64,000 bases of DNA from DATARH01 sp035550515 (GCA_035550515.1 DASZOZ010000005.1:11596-75595); one strand, 5' to 3'. Numbered from the stretch's first letter, positions 24,321 through 32,404 are shown. Numbers and translations are program-made. The notes: generated from the letters alone by a model not told the origin.

Positions 24321-26128
24321 ACCAATTCCGCCAATTGGACGCGCTGCGAGCTGAGATGATGTCCGGCTTCCGGCCGGCCGCCGTCCTGCCGCTCTCCGAC
24401 TTCATCGAACAGACCATGTGGTTGGAGCAAGGCCAGTCTGCGACGCCCGGTCCTATAGAGCTTATGCCTTTCCAGCGGGAGCTTGCCGATAGCCTTACCG
24501 ACCCTGGCTGTGAGAAAGTGACAGTGCTGAAGGGAACGCGCCTTGGATTCACAACTCTGTTGAACGGGGCCGTGCTTCACTACATCAGGCAACGTCCAAC
24601 TAGTCTGATTTTTGCGGTTCCCCGAGACGAAGACGTGAAGACGGCAGTTGTCGCACTGGAAACGACCGTTACTGCCAGCCCAAAGCTGAAAGGTATTCTG
24701 CCGATGCCGCACGCCGGTCGGCATGGTGATCGCGACACGATGCGCTTTCGTCACGGGCCGGGCTGGTCACTCCGATTCCTTTCGACGCGATCGGCGACCA
24801 ACCTCCGCAGCGTGGCGGCTGAGGTAATCGTCTGTGACGAGGTTTCCGCCTATGAGCCGACTTCGGATGGTGCGGCGATCCCACTATTGGAAAAGCGCAG
24901 TCTGACGTTCCCCCGCGGGCGGCGGAAAATCATCATTGGAAGTTCACCGGGCACGCTTCCCGATTGCTACGTCAGCGCCAGTTGGGAACAAGGCGATCAG
25001 CGGATTTGGGAATGCCGCTGTCCCTCTTGCCACGCCTATCACGAAATCACTTGGGATGCGATCCGCTGGCCTGAAAATCGGCCGGTCGAAGCCGGCTGGT
25101 GTTGTCCGTCATGTGGCGTCATTCACCCAGACAGCGATAAGCCTGAGATGGTCGCAAATGGCCGCTGGCGAGCTTTGCGGCCGGAAGTAGAGAACCATCG
25201 CAGCTACCGGATAAGCTGTTTGGTCGCGCCCTTTCAGGCTACGGCGTGGCCCGTGCTGGCTGCCGAGTTCCTGATCGCCAAACGGACGCCTGAGACCCTT
25301 CGCGTGTTCACCTCGAATATTTTAGGCCAGCCGTGGCAATCCGACTCGGATGACGCGGTTCAGCCGCACGAATTGATGTCCCTCGCCGAACCGATGGGGC
25401 TCGACGCCATCCCCAAGGAAGTCCTGTGGCTGACATCGGGCGTCGATTGCCAAGGCGACAGACTCGAGGCCGTCACATTGGGCTTCACCGCCACCGACGA
25501 TTGGCTTGTGCTCAGCCACGACGTGCTGATCGGCGACCCGCTACAGGATGCCGTTTGGGCGGACCTTCGCGACTTCCTGGCGGAGAAATACCCGCACCCG
25601 CTTGGCCGGCAAATCGGCCGCGACATGACCGCGATCGATGCCGGCGACGGCCGGATGATGGACCGCGTTCTCGCGTTCTGCGCCGGCAACCGCGACCTGC
25701 GGCTGGTGCCGATCAAAGGCGCGCAGGGACTCGGCCGGCCACCGCTCACCCCAACGGCAAGCAAGCGGGCTCGCGCCCTCCAAATCTGCGGCGTGGATGG
25801 CATCAAGACTCGCATCGCCGACAGACTCAGCCGGCGGCAGGCGATCCGGTTCTCCGATCGGCTCACGGAAAACTTCTACCTGCAAATGACCAGCGAGCGG
25901 CTTGTGGTGAAGTACAGCCGAGGCCGCCCCGAGCGGCGTTTCGAGCGGATACCGGGCCGGCTCGCCGAGGCGCTGGACGCAACCGCCTACGCCATCGCCG
26001 CAAAGGCCGCCATCAACGTCGACTCCGTCCGACGATCCGAGGAACTGAAGGGACACCCGGTCGCGCCGGTCATGCCGACCACGATTCCGTCCGCTTGGCT
26101 ACAGGCTACTTCGCAGCCCCGCTATTGA
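24317..26128 (+). CDS. Phage terminase large subunit (lambda GpA family)
   Basis: A 603-residue packaging motor. It has a deviant Walker A (KGTRLGFTT, about 71-79), as in lambda GpA; Walker B VIVCDE (about 168-173); a zinc-ribbon pair CPSC ... CCPSC (about 235 and 270); and the nuclease domain beginning SGVDCQGDRLEAVTLGF (about 373), with a later ALDATAYAIAAKAA. Its role is to translocate and cut concatemeric DNA into procapsids. Apparently intact and full length. Confidence 0.9.
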   Translation: MNQFRQLDALRAEMMSGFRPAAVLPLSDFIEQTMWLEQGQSATPGPIELMPFQRELADSLTDPGCEKVTVLKGTRLGFTTLLNGAVLHYIRQRPTSLIFAVPRDEDVKTAVVALETTVTASPKLKGILPMPHAGRHGDRDTMRFRHGPGWSLRFLSTRSATNLRSVAAEVIVCDEVSAYEPTSDGAAIPLLEKRSLTFPRGRRKIIIGSSPGTLPDCYVSASWEQGDQRIWECRCPSCHAYHEITWDAIRWPENRPVEAGWCCPSCGVIHPDSDKPEMVANGRWRALRPEVENHRSYRISCLVAPFQATAWPVLAAEFLIAKRTPETLRVFTSNILGQPWQSDSDDAVQPHELMSLAEPMGLDAIPKEVLWLTSGVDCQGDRLEAVTLGFTATDDWLVLSHDVLIGDPLQDAVWADLRDFLAEKYPHPLGRQIGRDMTAIDAGDGRMMDRVLAFCAGNRDLRLVPIKGAQGLGRPPLTPTASKRARALQICGVDGIKTRIADRLSRRQAIRFSDRLTENFYLQMTSERLVVKYSRGRPERRFERIPGRLAEALDATAYAIAAKAAINVDSVRRSEELKGHPVAPVMPTTIPSAWLQATSQPRY

Positions 26129-26239
26129 AACCAAACAAGCCAAAGGCCGTTCGCAAGTCGTTCTAAAATCGTTGCAAGATTTAATGTATGTTTAGTTCGA
26201 CGAACGTTCAGCAAACGTCGGAAATAGAGAAGGTGAGAG

Positions 26240-26473
26240 ATGAGCGCCTTTCTTGTTGAGACCGCCTTAGAATTAGAAGAAAGGCACATTGTGCGGTTAG
26301 AGACATTGATCACAAAACAAGAAATATTGCTGGCTTCCTTGAAAGCACGAGGCCATTCGGAGGCAGCAATACTGGCGGAGCGTGTCTTAGATAACGCTAA
26401 CGATCTTCTCGAATTCGCCGTGGAACGCCGCACAGCATTGCTCAACAGCCCGCGTCGCGCAGGCCCTCGGTAG
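26240..26473 (+). CDS. Small helical hypothetical protein
   Basis: A 77-residue, Leu/Glu-rich, probably coiled-coil protein (LVETALELEERHIVRLETLI). AAGGTGAGAG precedes ATG 26240. The local DNA is noticeably AT-richer than its neighbours. No known family. Between it and the next gene (26474-26743) lie only repeats. Confidence 0.5.
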   Translation: MSAFLVETALELEERHIVRLETLITKQEILLASLKARGHSEAAILAERVLDNANDLLEFAVERRTALLNSPRRAGPR

Positions 26474-26614
26474 CCGCCAGCGCGGGCCGCCAGTGGCAGG
26501 GAAGCCAGGTCGGATGACCGGAACTACCCGGCAACCCCTTTCCCGCGCTGTACGGGCTCGGCAGCGGCTTAGCTGGCGGGTGCGACAAAGCGCCACATCT
26601 CCGCCGCGAAGTAA

Positions 26615-26718
26615 TACGTCAATAGACGTAGATGTACTTCGTTGTACGTCAGTAGACTAAATCGGTGAAGCAATAGCGGAATCGACAAATAAGCGGTCAA
26701 GTCCTAAACAAGGTTTTC
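26615..26718. promoter_or_regulatory. Repeat-bearing upstream region of the head operon (includes motif copy 3)
   Basis: TACGTCAATAGAC (26615-26627) and TACGTCAGTAGAC (26645-26657) are direct repeats, one mismatch, 30 bp apart (about three helical turns). At 26705-26718 lies TAAACAAGGTTTTC, copy 3 of the AAAAC-N3-GTTTT palindrome. ATG 26744 follows. This looks like the control region of the structural genes. Confidence 0.5.
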
Positions 26719-26743
26719 ACCGACCGATGTAAGGACTGGCCCC

Positions 26744-27310
26744 ATGTCCGCCAAACCCCTTTTCACCTACGACAACGATTATGAGCCGGGCGGCACGTTC
26801 GACCTGGACCGCGCTTCTCGTCTCATCATTGACGACGATTCATGGCTGCCGGCGCTGCGCGAGATGATTTCCGAGGGTCTTATCCATGTCCGGCATTCCG
26901 AGTCGGGCGTCGGGCTTGGCCCCTCCGACATTGCCGCCGCCGTCGCCCTTCGCGGCCTTTGGGCTTCCGGCATCCGCGATGCTACCGGCCTTCATGCGGC
27001 AAGCGCTGCGCTCTATGGCTGGCAGCCCGAACAGCGGGCATCGGAGATTCACCCGATCAGCTTCGCGCTGTGGAACGCCGATCAACAGGCGTGGGTGCTG
27101 AACTTGTCGAAGCTGTGGCTGCGCCGCGATACCGGGCAAGAGCAATCGCGGGCGTGGTGCTTCCGCATGGCCGATCCGGTCATGCCGGTCAACAACGCGA
27201 AGTGGTGCCTCATCTCCGACCTGACGGTCTACCTCAGCCCAATGTTGCAGCCGATCTGCCGCCGGCTGAAGGCTGCCCGTGTCCCGGTGCCGGAGGGAGC
27301 ACGGCACTGA
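26744..27310 (+). CDS. Hypothetical protein of the head module
   Basis: A 188-residue protein with no signal or membrane segment. It contains VLNLSKLWLRRDTG and SDIAAAVALRGLWASGIRDATGL but no known motif. It overlaps the next ORF by TGATG, so it belongs to the portal-capsid operon. Its position between terminase and portal suggests a role in head assembly or packaging specificity. Confidence 0.6.
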   Translation: MSAKPLFTYDNDYEPGGTFDLDRASRLIIDDDSWLPALREMISEGLIHVRHSESGVGLGPSDIAAAVALRGLWASGIRDATGLHAASAALYGWQPEQRASEIHPISFALWNADQQAWVLNLSKLWLRRDTGQEQSRAWCFRMADPVMPVNNAKWCLISDLTVYLSPMLQPICRRLKAARVPVPEGARH

Positions 27311-27495
27311 TGTACCTCAACCCGCAGAGCCGCCAGGACTTGTATCGCGCCTTGCGGAAGATGAACGCCGCGCTTGATGCACTTCAGGGAGGCGAAATCC
27401 CGGAGCGGCTTACGGCCGGCTGGCGGCGGAAGCTGTTCGACCGGCTGAAGACCGTCGTCGACGAGGCGCGGGAGATCGAACGCGATGCTTCTTGA
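27310..27495 (+). CDS. Small hypothetical protein before portal
   Basis: A 61-residue basic helical protein (MYLNPQSRQDLYRALRKMNA ... LTAGWRRKLFDRLKTVVDEA). Its ATG overlaps the preceding stop by one base, and its 3' end overlaps the portal start by 11 bp. Tight packing on both sides supports it as real. Position would suit a gpW-type joiner, but the sequence does not match gpW and a better candidate lies at 30789. Confidence 0.55.
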   Translation: MYLNPQSRQDLYRALRKMNAALDALQGGEIPERLTAGWRRKLFDRLKTVVDEAREIERDAS

Positions 27496-29002
27496 CGGTC
27501 TCAAAAACTTAGTTTTCGGCCGGGCGGCTGCCGTCAACCCGGCCGAACGGCTCGACCCTGTACTTGAGCGAGAGCAGGGTCGAGCCACCCCTCTTAGTGA
27601 GCGCATGTTGGAGGCCGCCAGCCTGAAACGCCCGATACCGGGCGATCATGTTTCGCCTTTTGAGTGGTCGCGCCAAGCTGAGGCCGGGCTGACAACCGTT
27701 CGCCAGAGGGCGCGGCACAGCTACCAAAACAACGCCTACGCTCATAACGGCGTAGACGCCTGGATTGCAAACACCATCGGGGCAGGCATCAACGCGTCAA
27801 GCGCAGCGCCGGACGCCGACACGCGGCAGATGATCGGCGAGCGTTTCACCCGATGGTGCGAAGTCGCCGATAGCGACGGAAGGACCGATTTTTTCGGAAT
27901 CCAAACTACCGCGTTCCAGGACGTAGTAGTGGCCGGCGAGTCCCTCGTCGCGCTGCTGTCCGACCCGTTGAACGGCGCTTTGCGGCTCAAAATTTTGCCG
28001 CCCGAACGACTCGACTCCAGCAAGAATAGCGAGGCCAACCCGCGCATCGTCGCTGGCGTCGAGATGGACGCGAATGACAGGCGGCTCGCCTACTGGATTA
28101 CTCAGCCCAACAGCTACGCGAGCATCCGAGTCCCAGCAGAAAGCATCCTGCACGTCTTCAAGGCGTCAGCGCCGAGTCAGGTTCGTGGCATTTCCTGGCT
28201 TGCCCCGGTTCTCTTGAACCTCAACGAGGAAGACGGGCTGCGCGACGCCCTTCTGATGGCTGCGCGAATATCGGCTTGTTTCGCTGGGTTTCTGACCGAT
28301 CAGAATACGAACGGCGGCCCGATACCCTTCGATGGCGTTCAAACCGGCAGCACTTTGGTTGGCGGGCTAGAACCCGGCCAGATCAAGGTATTGCCCAGCG
28401 GCATGTCGATTCAGTGGGCGCAGCCGGCCGCTGTGAAGCAAGGTATTGAGCTTGCGAAGCTGACGATCGAAGCGGTTGCCAGCGGATTGGGCTGTCCGGC
28501 GCATCTCGTCAGTTCTGATCTGTCGAACGCAAATTACAGCTCATTGCGCGCAGGTTTGGTCGAATTTAGGCAAAGAATCGAGCAAGTACAGTTCCATGTG
28601 CTTGTGCCTCAGCTACTTTCGCCAATCTGGAAAAGGTGGCTGATCGGCGAATACCTGAGCGGCGCGATAGACCTGCCACGCGGCGACCTGGAGTCCCTTC
28701 TCGCGGTCAACTGGTATCCGCCAGCGCTTCCCTGGGTTGATCCGCTTAAAGACTTGCAGTCCGAAGTTCTGGCCGTGAGCAGCGGTTTGAAGAGCCGCCG
28801 GCAAGCCGTCGCCGAACGCGGCTATAGCGTCGAACAGCTGGACGAAGAGATCGCGCAAGACAACGCCCGCGAGGGGCGTCTCGGACTCGTCTTCGGCGAC
28901 GGCACTGTCACCCCACGGCCCAACACCCAAACCCGCGTCCTGGAATACGACGCCGAAGGTCGAATCCTGCGCTTTGAAACGAGGAACATACCCGATGCTT
29001 GA
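27485..29002 (+). CDS. Phage portal protein (lambda GpB family)
   Basis: A 505-residue portal of the lambda family: ARHSYQNNAYAHNGVDAWIANTIGAGI near residue 80, LPPERLDSSKN, IRVPAESILHVFK, AWPAVK-like AQPAAVKQGIELAKLTIEAV, then LSNANYSSLRAGLVEFRQRIEQVQ around residue 350. It forms the dodecameric ring through which DNA enters the head. Apparently intact. Motif copy 4 (27503-27517) lies inside its first codons. The 3' end overlaps the protease-capsid start by 8 bp. Confidence 0.9.
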   Translation: MLLDGLKNLVFGRAAAVNPAERLDPVLEREQGRATPLSERMLEAASLKRPIPGDHVSPFEWSRQAEAGLTTVRQRARHSYQNNAYAHNGVDAWIANTIGAGINASSAAPDADTRQMIGERFTRWCEVADSDGRTDFFGIQTTAFQDVVVAGESLVALLSDPLNGALRLKILPPERLDSSKNSEANPRIVAGVEMDANDRRLAYWITQPNSYASIRVPAESILHVFKASAPSQVRGISWLAPVLLNLNEEDGLRDALLMAARISACFAGFLTDQNTNGGPIPFDGVQTGSTLVGGLEPGQIKVLPSGMSIQWAQPAAVKQGIELAKLTIEAVASGLGCPAHLVSSDLSNANYSSLRAGLVEFRQRIEQVQFHVLVPQLLSPIWKRWLIGEYLSGAIDLPRGDLESLLAVNWYPPALPWVDPLKDLQSEVLAVSSGLKSRRQAVAERGYSVEQLDEEIAQDNAREGRLGLVFGDGTVTPRPNTQTRVLEYDAEGRILRFETRNIPDA

Positions 29003-30785
29003 AAACACGCTTTCCCTTCGCCATTCCACCGACGCGCTTCTCACCCGCAGCGTCGGCTTGTCGCCAGCCAGCCTCAATCGCGAGGCCAGGACGGTCACGG
29101 CCACGCTGGTTAGCCGCGAGAACGCCGTGCAGCGTCGCGACGCCAGCGGCCGAACCTACCGGGAGACCCTCAGCACGGAAGCGGACAGCTTCAGTCTGCA
29201 TTCCGGCGATCGGCTGCCGTTGCTTGACAGCCACCGTCGCGGCTCAATCGCCGACATTCTGGGCTACGTCACGGATATCCGGTCGGAGAACGGTGCCGTG
29301 GTTGGAACGGTGCACGTCACCGACGATCGCACCTTGACGCTGATCGAAGTCGGCGCGCTGTCGGGGATCAGCATCGGCTTCAAGCCGGACCCGAACGCTT
29401 GGCGGATCAGCGGCGACACCCGCACGGCCGGACGGTACACCATCCACGAAGCCTCGCTTGTGGCCTCGCCAGCCGATCCCGGCGCAACGCTGCGGCACGA
29501 CAACCCGACGCCGGACGATCCGATTCAGACCCGCGCCGCCATCAATCAGGAAATCCGCACCCTTTGCCGGGCTGCGAATGTCCCGGCGACCTTCGCCGAT
29601 GGCCTGATCGATCGCGGTCTGGACGTTCAGAGCGCACGGGCAAGCCTGTTCGATGAGATCACCCGGCGCGGATCGCAGAACCTCCCGGCCGTGCAACTCG
29701 GGCTGTCCGGCGACGATCCGAACGTGCTCCGCACCCGCGCTTCGATCGGCCTCAGCTATCGGCTTGGCCTTGCCGGCGACTGCCCGGCCGAATCTCGCGA
29801 GTTCGCGGCGATGGGGCTCCATCAAACGCTGCGGATGATGCTCAGTGCCAGGAATGAGCCCGGCGTCTGGACGGCACCCGTCGCGGACCTGATCGAACGG
29901 GCGATCACTACGGGAGACCTTCCTGGGCTGCTCCAAGATTCCACGCACCGACTCCTGCTTCCGGCCTATCAGGCTGCCCAATCGCCGGTTCGCCAGTTGT
30001 TCCGACAAAGTTCGGCAACTGATTTTCGCGATCAGCACCGGGTCCGCATCAGCGAAGCCCCGGCGCTGGAAAAGGTGGAAGAGCACGCGGAAATCACCCT
30101 TGGTGGTTTTCAGGAATCGGACGAGTCGTACAAGCTCGCCACCTACGCCCGCATCGTCAGCGTGACGTTCCAAGCCCTACAGAACGACGATCTCGGAAGT
30201 TTCGGCAGGACAGCCACCGCTATGGGGCAGGCCGCCGCGCAGACGGAGAACGGACTGTTGATCGCCTTGCTCACGGCGAACGCGGGAGCGGGTCCGGCGC
30301 TGTCGGATGGTCACAACCTGTTTCACGCCAACCACGGCAACGCGGCGAGCGCCGGTGGTGCTATCGCCGACGCGACGCTGACGGCCGCCTTTCTCGCGAT
30401 GAGGCAGCAAAAGGGGCTGGACGGAACGACTCCCTTGAACCTCGCTCCCCGGTACATGCTCGTCCCGGCCGCGTTGGAGATCACCGCCCAAAAGGAACTG
30501 AGCGAGGTTCGGGCCGCCGCCGTGGCTGACGTGAACGTGTTCAGCGGCCGGTTGACGCTGTTGACGGATGCCCGTCTCGACGCGATCAGCGCGACCCGGT
30601 GGTATCTGGCCGGCGACCCGGTTGCGGTGCCGTGCCTCGAATACGCCTATCTGTCGGGGCGCGAAGGCCCGCAGGTCGACACCCGTGCCGGGTGGTCTGT
30701 GCTCGGCACAGAGACGAGAGTTGTTCTCTCGTTTGGTGCCGGGGCGATCGATTATCGCGGCCTCTATACGAACGCCGGGGCGTAG
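28995..30785 (+). CDS. Prohead protease/major capsid fusion protein
   Basis: A 596-residue fusion. Residues about 1-165 are an S78-like prohead protease: His in LPLLDSHRRGSIADILGYV, Ser in VGALSGISIGF, Glu in IHEASLVASPADP. After a linker (about 170-270), the C-terminal 320 residues are a Mu gpT-like major capsid protein (LEKVEEHAEITLGGFQESDE, ALSDGHNLFHANHGN, PRYMLVPAALE). The protease presumably cuts itself free during maturation. ATG 28995 is chosen because it overlaps the portal stop. Confidence 0.87.
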   Translation: MLENTLSLRHSTDALLTRSVGLSPASLNREARTVTATLVSRENAVQRRDASGRTYRETLSTEADSFSLHSGDRLPLLDSHRRGSIADILGYVTDIRSENGAVVGTVHVTDDRTLTLIEVGALSGISIGFKPDPNAWRISGDTRTAGRYTIHEASLVASPADPGATLRHDNPTPDDPIQTRAAINQEIRTLCRAANVPATFADGLIDRGLDVQSARASLFDEITRRGSQNLPAVQLGLSGDDPNVLRTRASIGLSYRLGLAGDCPAESREFAAMGLHQTLRMMLSARNEPGVWTAPVADLIERAITTGDLPGLLQDSTHRLLLPAYQAAQSPVRQLFRQSSATDFRDQHRVRISEAPALEKVEEHAEITLGGFQESDESYKLATYARIVSVTFQALQNDDLGSFGRTATAMGQAAAQTENGLLIALLTANAGAGPALSDGHNLFHANHGNAASAGGAIADATLTAAFLAMRQQKGLDGTTPLNLAPRYMLVPAALEITAQKELSEVRAAAVADVNVFSGRLTLLTDARLDAISATRWYLAGDPVAVPCLEYAYLSGREGPQVDTRAGWSVLGTETRVVLSFGAGAIDYRGLYTNAGA

Positions 30786-30788
30786 GCC

Positions 30789-31013
30789 GTGGCGATCCCG
30801 GCCGCCGATCTTACGACGTTGCGCGACGCCCTTATCCGGGCTCGCGCCAGCGGCGTGTTGACCGTCCGCGACGCTGACGGGTCGGAGATCACCTACAAGA
30901 CCGACGCGCAAATGGCGGGTGCCGTGGCTGCCTTGAATGCCGCCATCGCCGACGCCGGCCGGTCGGAGCCCGTCAACACGATTCAATTCACCACAACCAA
31001 GGGACTCGTTTAG
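30789..31013 (+). CDS. Head-tail joining protein (gpW-like)
   Basis: A 74-residue protein from GTG 30789, 3 bp after the capsid stop. The pattern LTTLRDALIRARASGVLTV, then RDADGSEITYKTDAQMAGAV, fits gpW, which sits in the head neck beneath the portal and forms the surface to which a tail attaches. In a tail-less element this would be the docking surface for helper tails. Confidence 0.72.
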   Translation: MAIPAADLTTLRDALIRARASGVLTVRDADGSEITYKTDAQMAGAVAALNAAIADAGRSEPVNTIQFTTTKGLV

Positions 31014-31015
31014 CC

Positions 31016-31390
31016 ATGATGAACAAAATCCAGCCGGGACATCTTATCACCACGCTCGCGCCATACGCCGTCGCCAGCGGGGCTCTTGTGGTCGACGGCT
31101 CGCTCGTTGGTGTCGCCACCGATGCAGCCAGCCTCAACGCGACCGTCGTCATTGATTGCGAGGGCGTGTTCACGCTCGCGAAGACGAGCGCGGAAGCCTA
31201 CGGCGTGGGCGACCCGCTCTACTACAACGCGTCGAACGGGCTGCTGACGAGCGATGCCGATGAAGGCGCAAACACATTGGTCGCGGTCGCGATGAAGGCG
31301 GCGGCCAATCCAAGCTCCACCTGTGTCGCCCGACTGATCGGCTTCGGTTTGACCGGCGACATGATTACGGCGATGCAAGCTGCGGCCTAG
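31016..31390 (+). CDS. DUF2190-family phage protein (capsid decoration/head stabilising)
   Basis: A 124-residue beta-rich protein typical of DUF2190 (GALVVDGSLVGVATDAA, EGVFTLAKTSAEAYGVGDPL, YYNASNGLLTSDADEG). Such proteins are found next to capsid genes and are thought to decorate the head. ATG 31016 is 2 bp beyond the previous stop. Last gene before a terminator-like hairpin. Confidence 0.75.
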   Translation: MMNKIQPGHLITTLAPYAVASGALVVDGSLVGVATDAASLNATVVIDCEGVFTLAKTSAEAYGVGDPLYYNASNGLLTSDADEGANTLVAVAMKAAANPSSTCVARLIGFGLTGDMITAMQAAA

Positions 31391-31401
31391 GTCGCAAAAA
31401 G

Positions 31402-31438
31402 GAACCGCCGGGGACGCGTGCCAAGCTCCCGGCGGTTC
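31402..31438 (+). terminator. Hairpin at the end of the head operon
   Basis: GAACCGCCGGG (31402-31412) pairs perfectly with CCCGGCGGTTC (31428-31438) across a 15-base loop. It is followed by TCTCAGG rather than a T-run, so it may terminate weakly or protect the mRNA 3' end. Confidence 0.55.
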
Positions 31439-31490
31439 TCTCAGGCTCCACAAGCGAGGATCGCTACACCCCCTAGGAGAAGGATGAAGC

Positions 31491-31826
31491 ATGTCTACCG
31501 TACACCATCTCAGCCGCCACGTCAAGCATCCCGTAAGTAACGGGATTCGTTGGCCTCGGTCGACACTTGCGCTATTCCGCGCTCTTCATGTATCGGCGGC
31601 CGATTTGACCTTTTGGGCTCGGCAGGATCGCGTCAATACGGGCTTCTCTATTACCGAATGCCAGTTGATCTACATCGCATGGGCTGACGACGCCGCAGCC
31701 GGCCGGACGCCAGCCACGTACATGGGCTGCCCACTCGACGCGATATGGGTTTGGTATTGGCGGAAAACCGGCTACCTGCGGCCCGGCTATGAGTGGCTGA
31801 GGGAAGATCGGCGGCGGGCCGCCTAA
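31491..31826 (+). CDS. Hypothetical protein of the satellite right arm
   Basis: A 111-residue Trp- and Arg-rich protein (DLTFWARQDRVNTGFS, DAIWVWYWRKTGYLRPGYEWL). GGAGAAGGATGAAGC precedes ATG 31491. Unknown family. It could be a helper-interference or cargo gene, as satellites keep such genes near one end, but nothing in the sequence proves this. Confidence 0.55.
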   Translation: MSTVHHLSRHVKHPVSNGIRWPRSTLALFRALHVSAADLTFWARQDRVNTGFSITECQLIYIAWADDAAAGRTPATYMGCPLDAIWVWYWRKTGYLRPGYEWLREDRRRAA

Positions 31827-31839
31827 AACAAGGTTTAGG
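31822..31839. promoter_or_regulatory. Palindrome AAAAC-N3-GTTTT, copy 5
   Basis: CCTAAAACAAGGTTTAGG, in the last codon and stop of the upstream gene and about 65 bp before the next start. The outer CCTAAA/TTTAGG arms are also complementary. Confidence 0.45.
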
Positions 31840-31903
31840 GGGCGCTCCTTTGACAATGATCGTGCAGCACAGGTATTATAGAATCCGCTAAACGAGAGAA
31901 TTG

Positions 31904-32257
31904 ATGATGCCATTTTTGGATTGGGCTATGGCAAGCCATTCGGATTTCTTGCCTTTTCAGGACGCAGAACTGTCCACCGCTCCGAATTCGGGCGTTTACG
32001 TCATCGTCGACCGCGTTGCTGGCTCGACCTTGAAAATCGGCTTCGGAGACGTGGCAGCATTATTGGCCGCCGATCGGGATGATGATGTCATTTGCAGGAA
32101 CAAAGCCGCGCTTCAGGTCACCTGGGCAGCGGCTTTGCCACAGCATTTGCCAGGGATCACGCGCAGCTTATCCGAGAAGCTTAATCCGGCCATTCGGAGC
32201 GAAACTTTTGCCACATCACTAGAAGTGAATGTTCCGGGCTCGCCGGTTGTAGCATGA
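31904..32257 (+). CDS. Hypothetical protein next to attR
   Basis: A 117-residue protein. NSGVYVIVD ... TLKIGFGD vaguely resembles the GIY-YIG nuclease core, but the catalytic Arg and Glu are not evident, so I do not assign it. The start is uncertain among TTG 31901, ATG 31904 and ATG 31907, with only a weak ribosome site. Last gene of the element; the 13-bp arm repeat (32258-32270) begins directly after it. Confidence 0.45.
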   Translation: MMPFLDWAMASHSDFLPFQDAELSTAPNSGVYVIVDRVAGSTLKIGFGDVAALLAADRDDDVICRNKAALQVTWAAALPQHLPGITRSLSEKLNPAIRSETFATSLEVNVPGSPVVA

Positions 32258-32314
32258 CGGGTAGATGGACTGATTTGGAAATCAGCCTCTAAATCATTGA
32301 TTTTATTGGGAAGG

Positions 32315-32404
32315 TGGCGGATGGGGTGGGATTCGAACCCACGAGGAGCTTGCACCCCCGCCGGTTTTCAAGACCGGTGCCTTAAACCGCTCGGCCACCC
32401 ATCC
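32315..32404 (-). tRNA. tRNA-Ser(TGA), with encoded CCA; attR
   Basis: A 90-nt gene including CCA. The acceptor stem GGATGGG pairs with CCCATCC, discriminator G. The anticodon stem CCGGT/ACCGG holds the loop CTTGAAA, giving anticodon TGA (reads UCA). A long variable arm typical of serine tRNAs is present, and the T-arm reads GTGGG-TTCGAAT-CCCAC. Its 3' end (32315-32328) is the right attachment site, so integration left the tRNA intact. Confidence 0.95.

Larger units (their letters stand above)
19699..32328. mobile_element. Integrated capsid-forming phage satellite (cf-PICI-like), about 12.6 kb, in tRNA-Ser(TGA)
   Basis: The ends are 14-bp direct repeats TGGCGGATGGGGTG (19699-19712 and 32315-32328), the right one being the 3' end of tRNA-Ser. 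The gene order is integrase, AlpA-like HTH, small ORF, primase-helicase, iteron region, small and large terminase, two unknowns, portal, protease-capsid fusion, gpW-like, DUF2190, terminator, two unknowns. No tail tube, tape measure, baseplate, fibre, holin, endolysin or CI-type repressor gene is present. Capsid-forming PICIs make their own heads and take tails from a helper phage; this content and size fit that class. A decayed prophage is the alternative, but nearly every gene is intact and the module is compact. Confidence 0.75.

Noticed and set aside
19699..32328. Complete temperate prophage
   Set aside because: No tail, lysis, antirepressor or CI genes are found between the att sites; the head operon ends in a hairpin.
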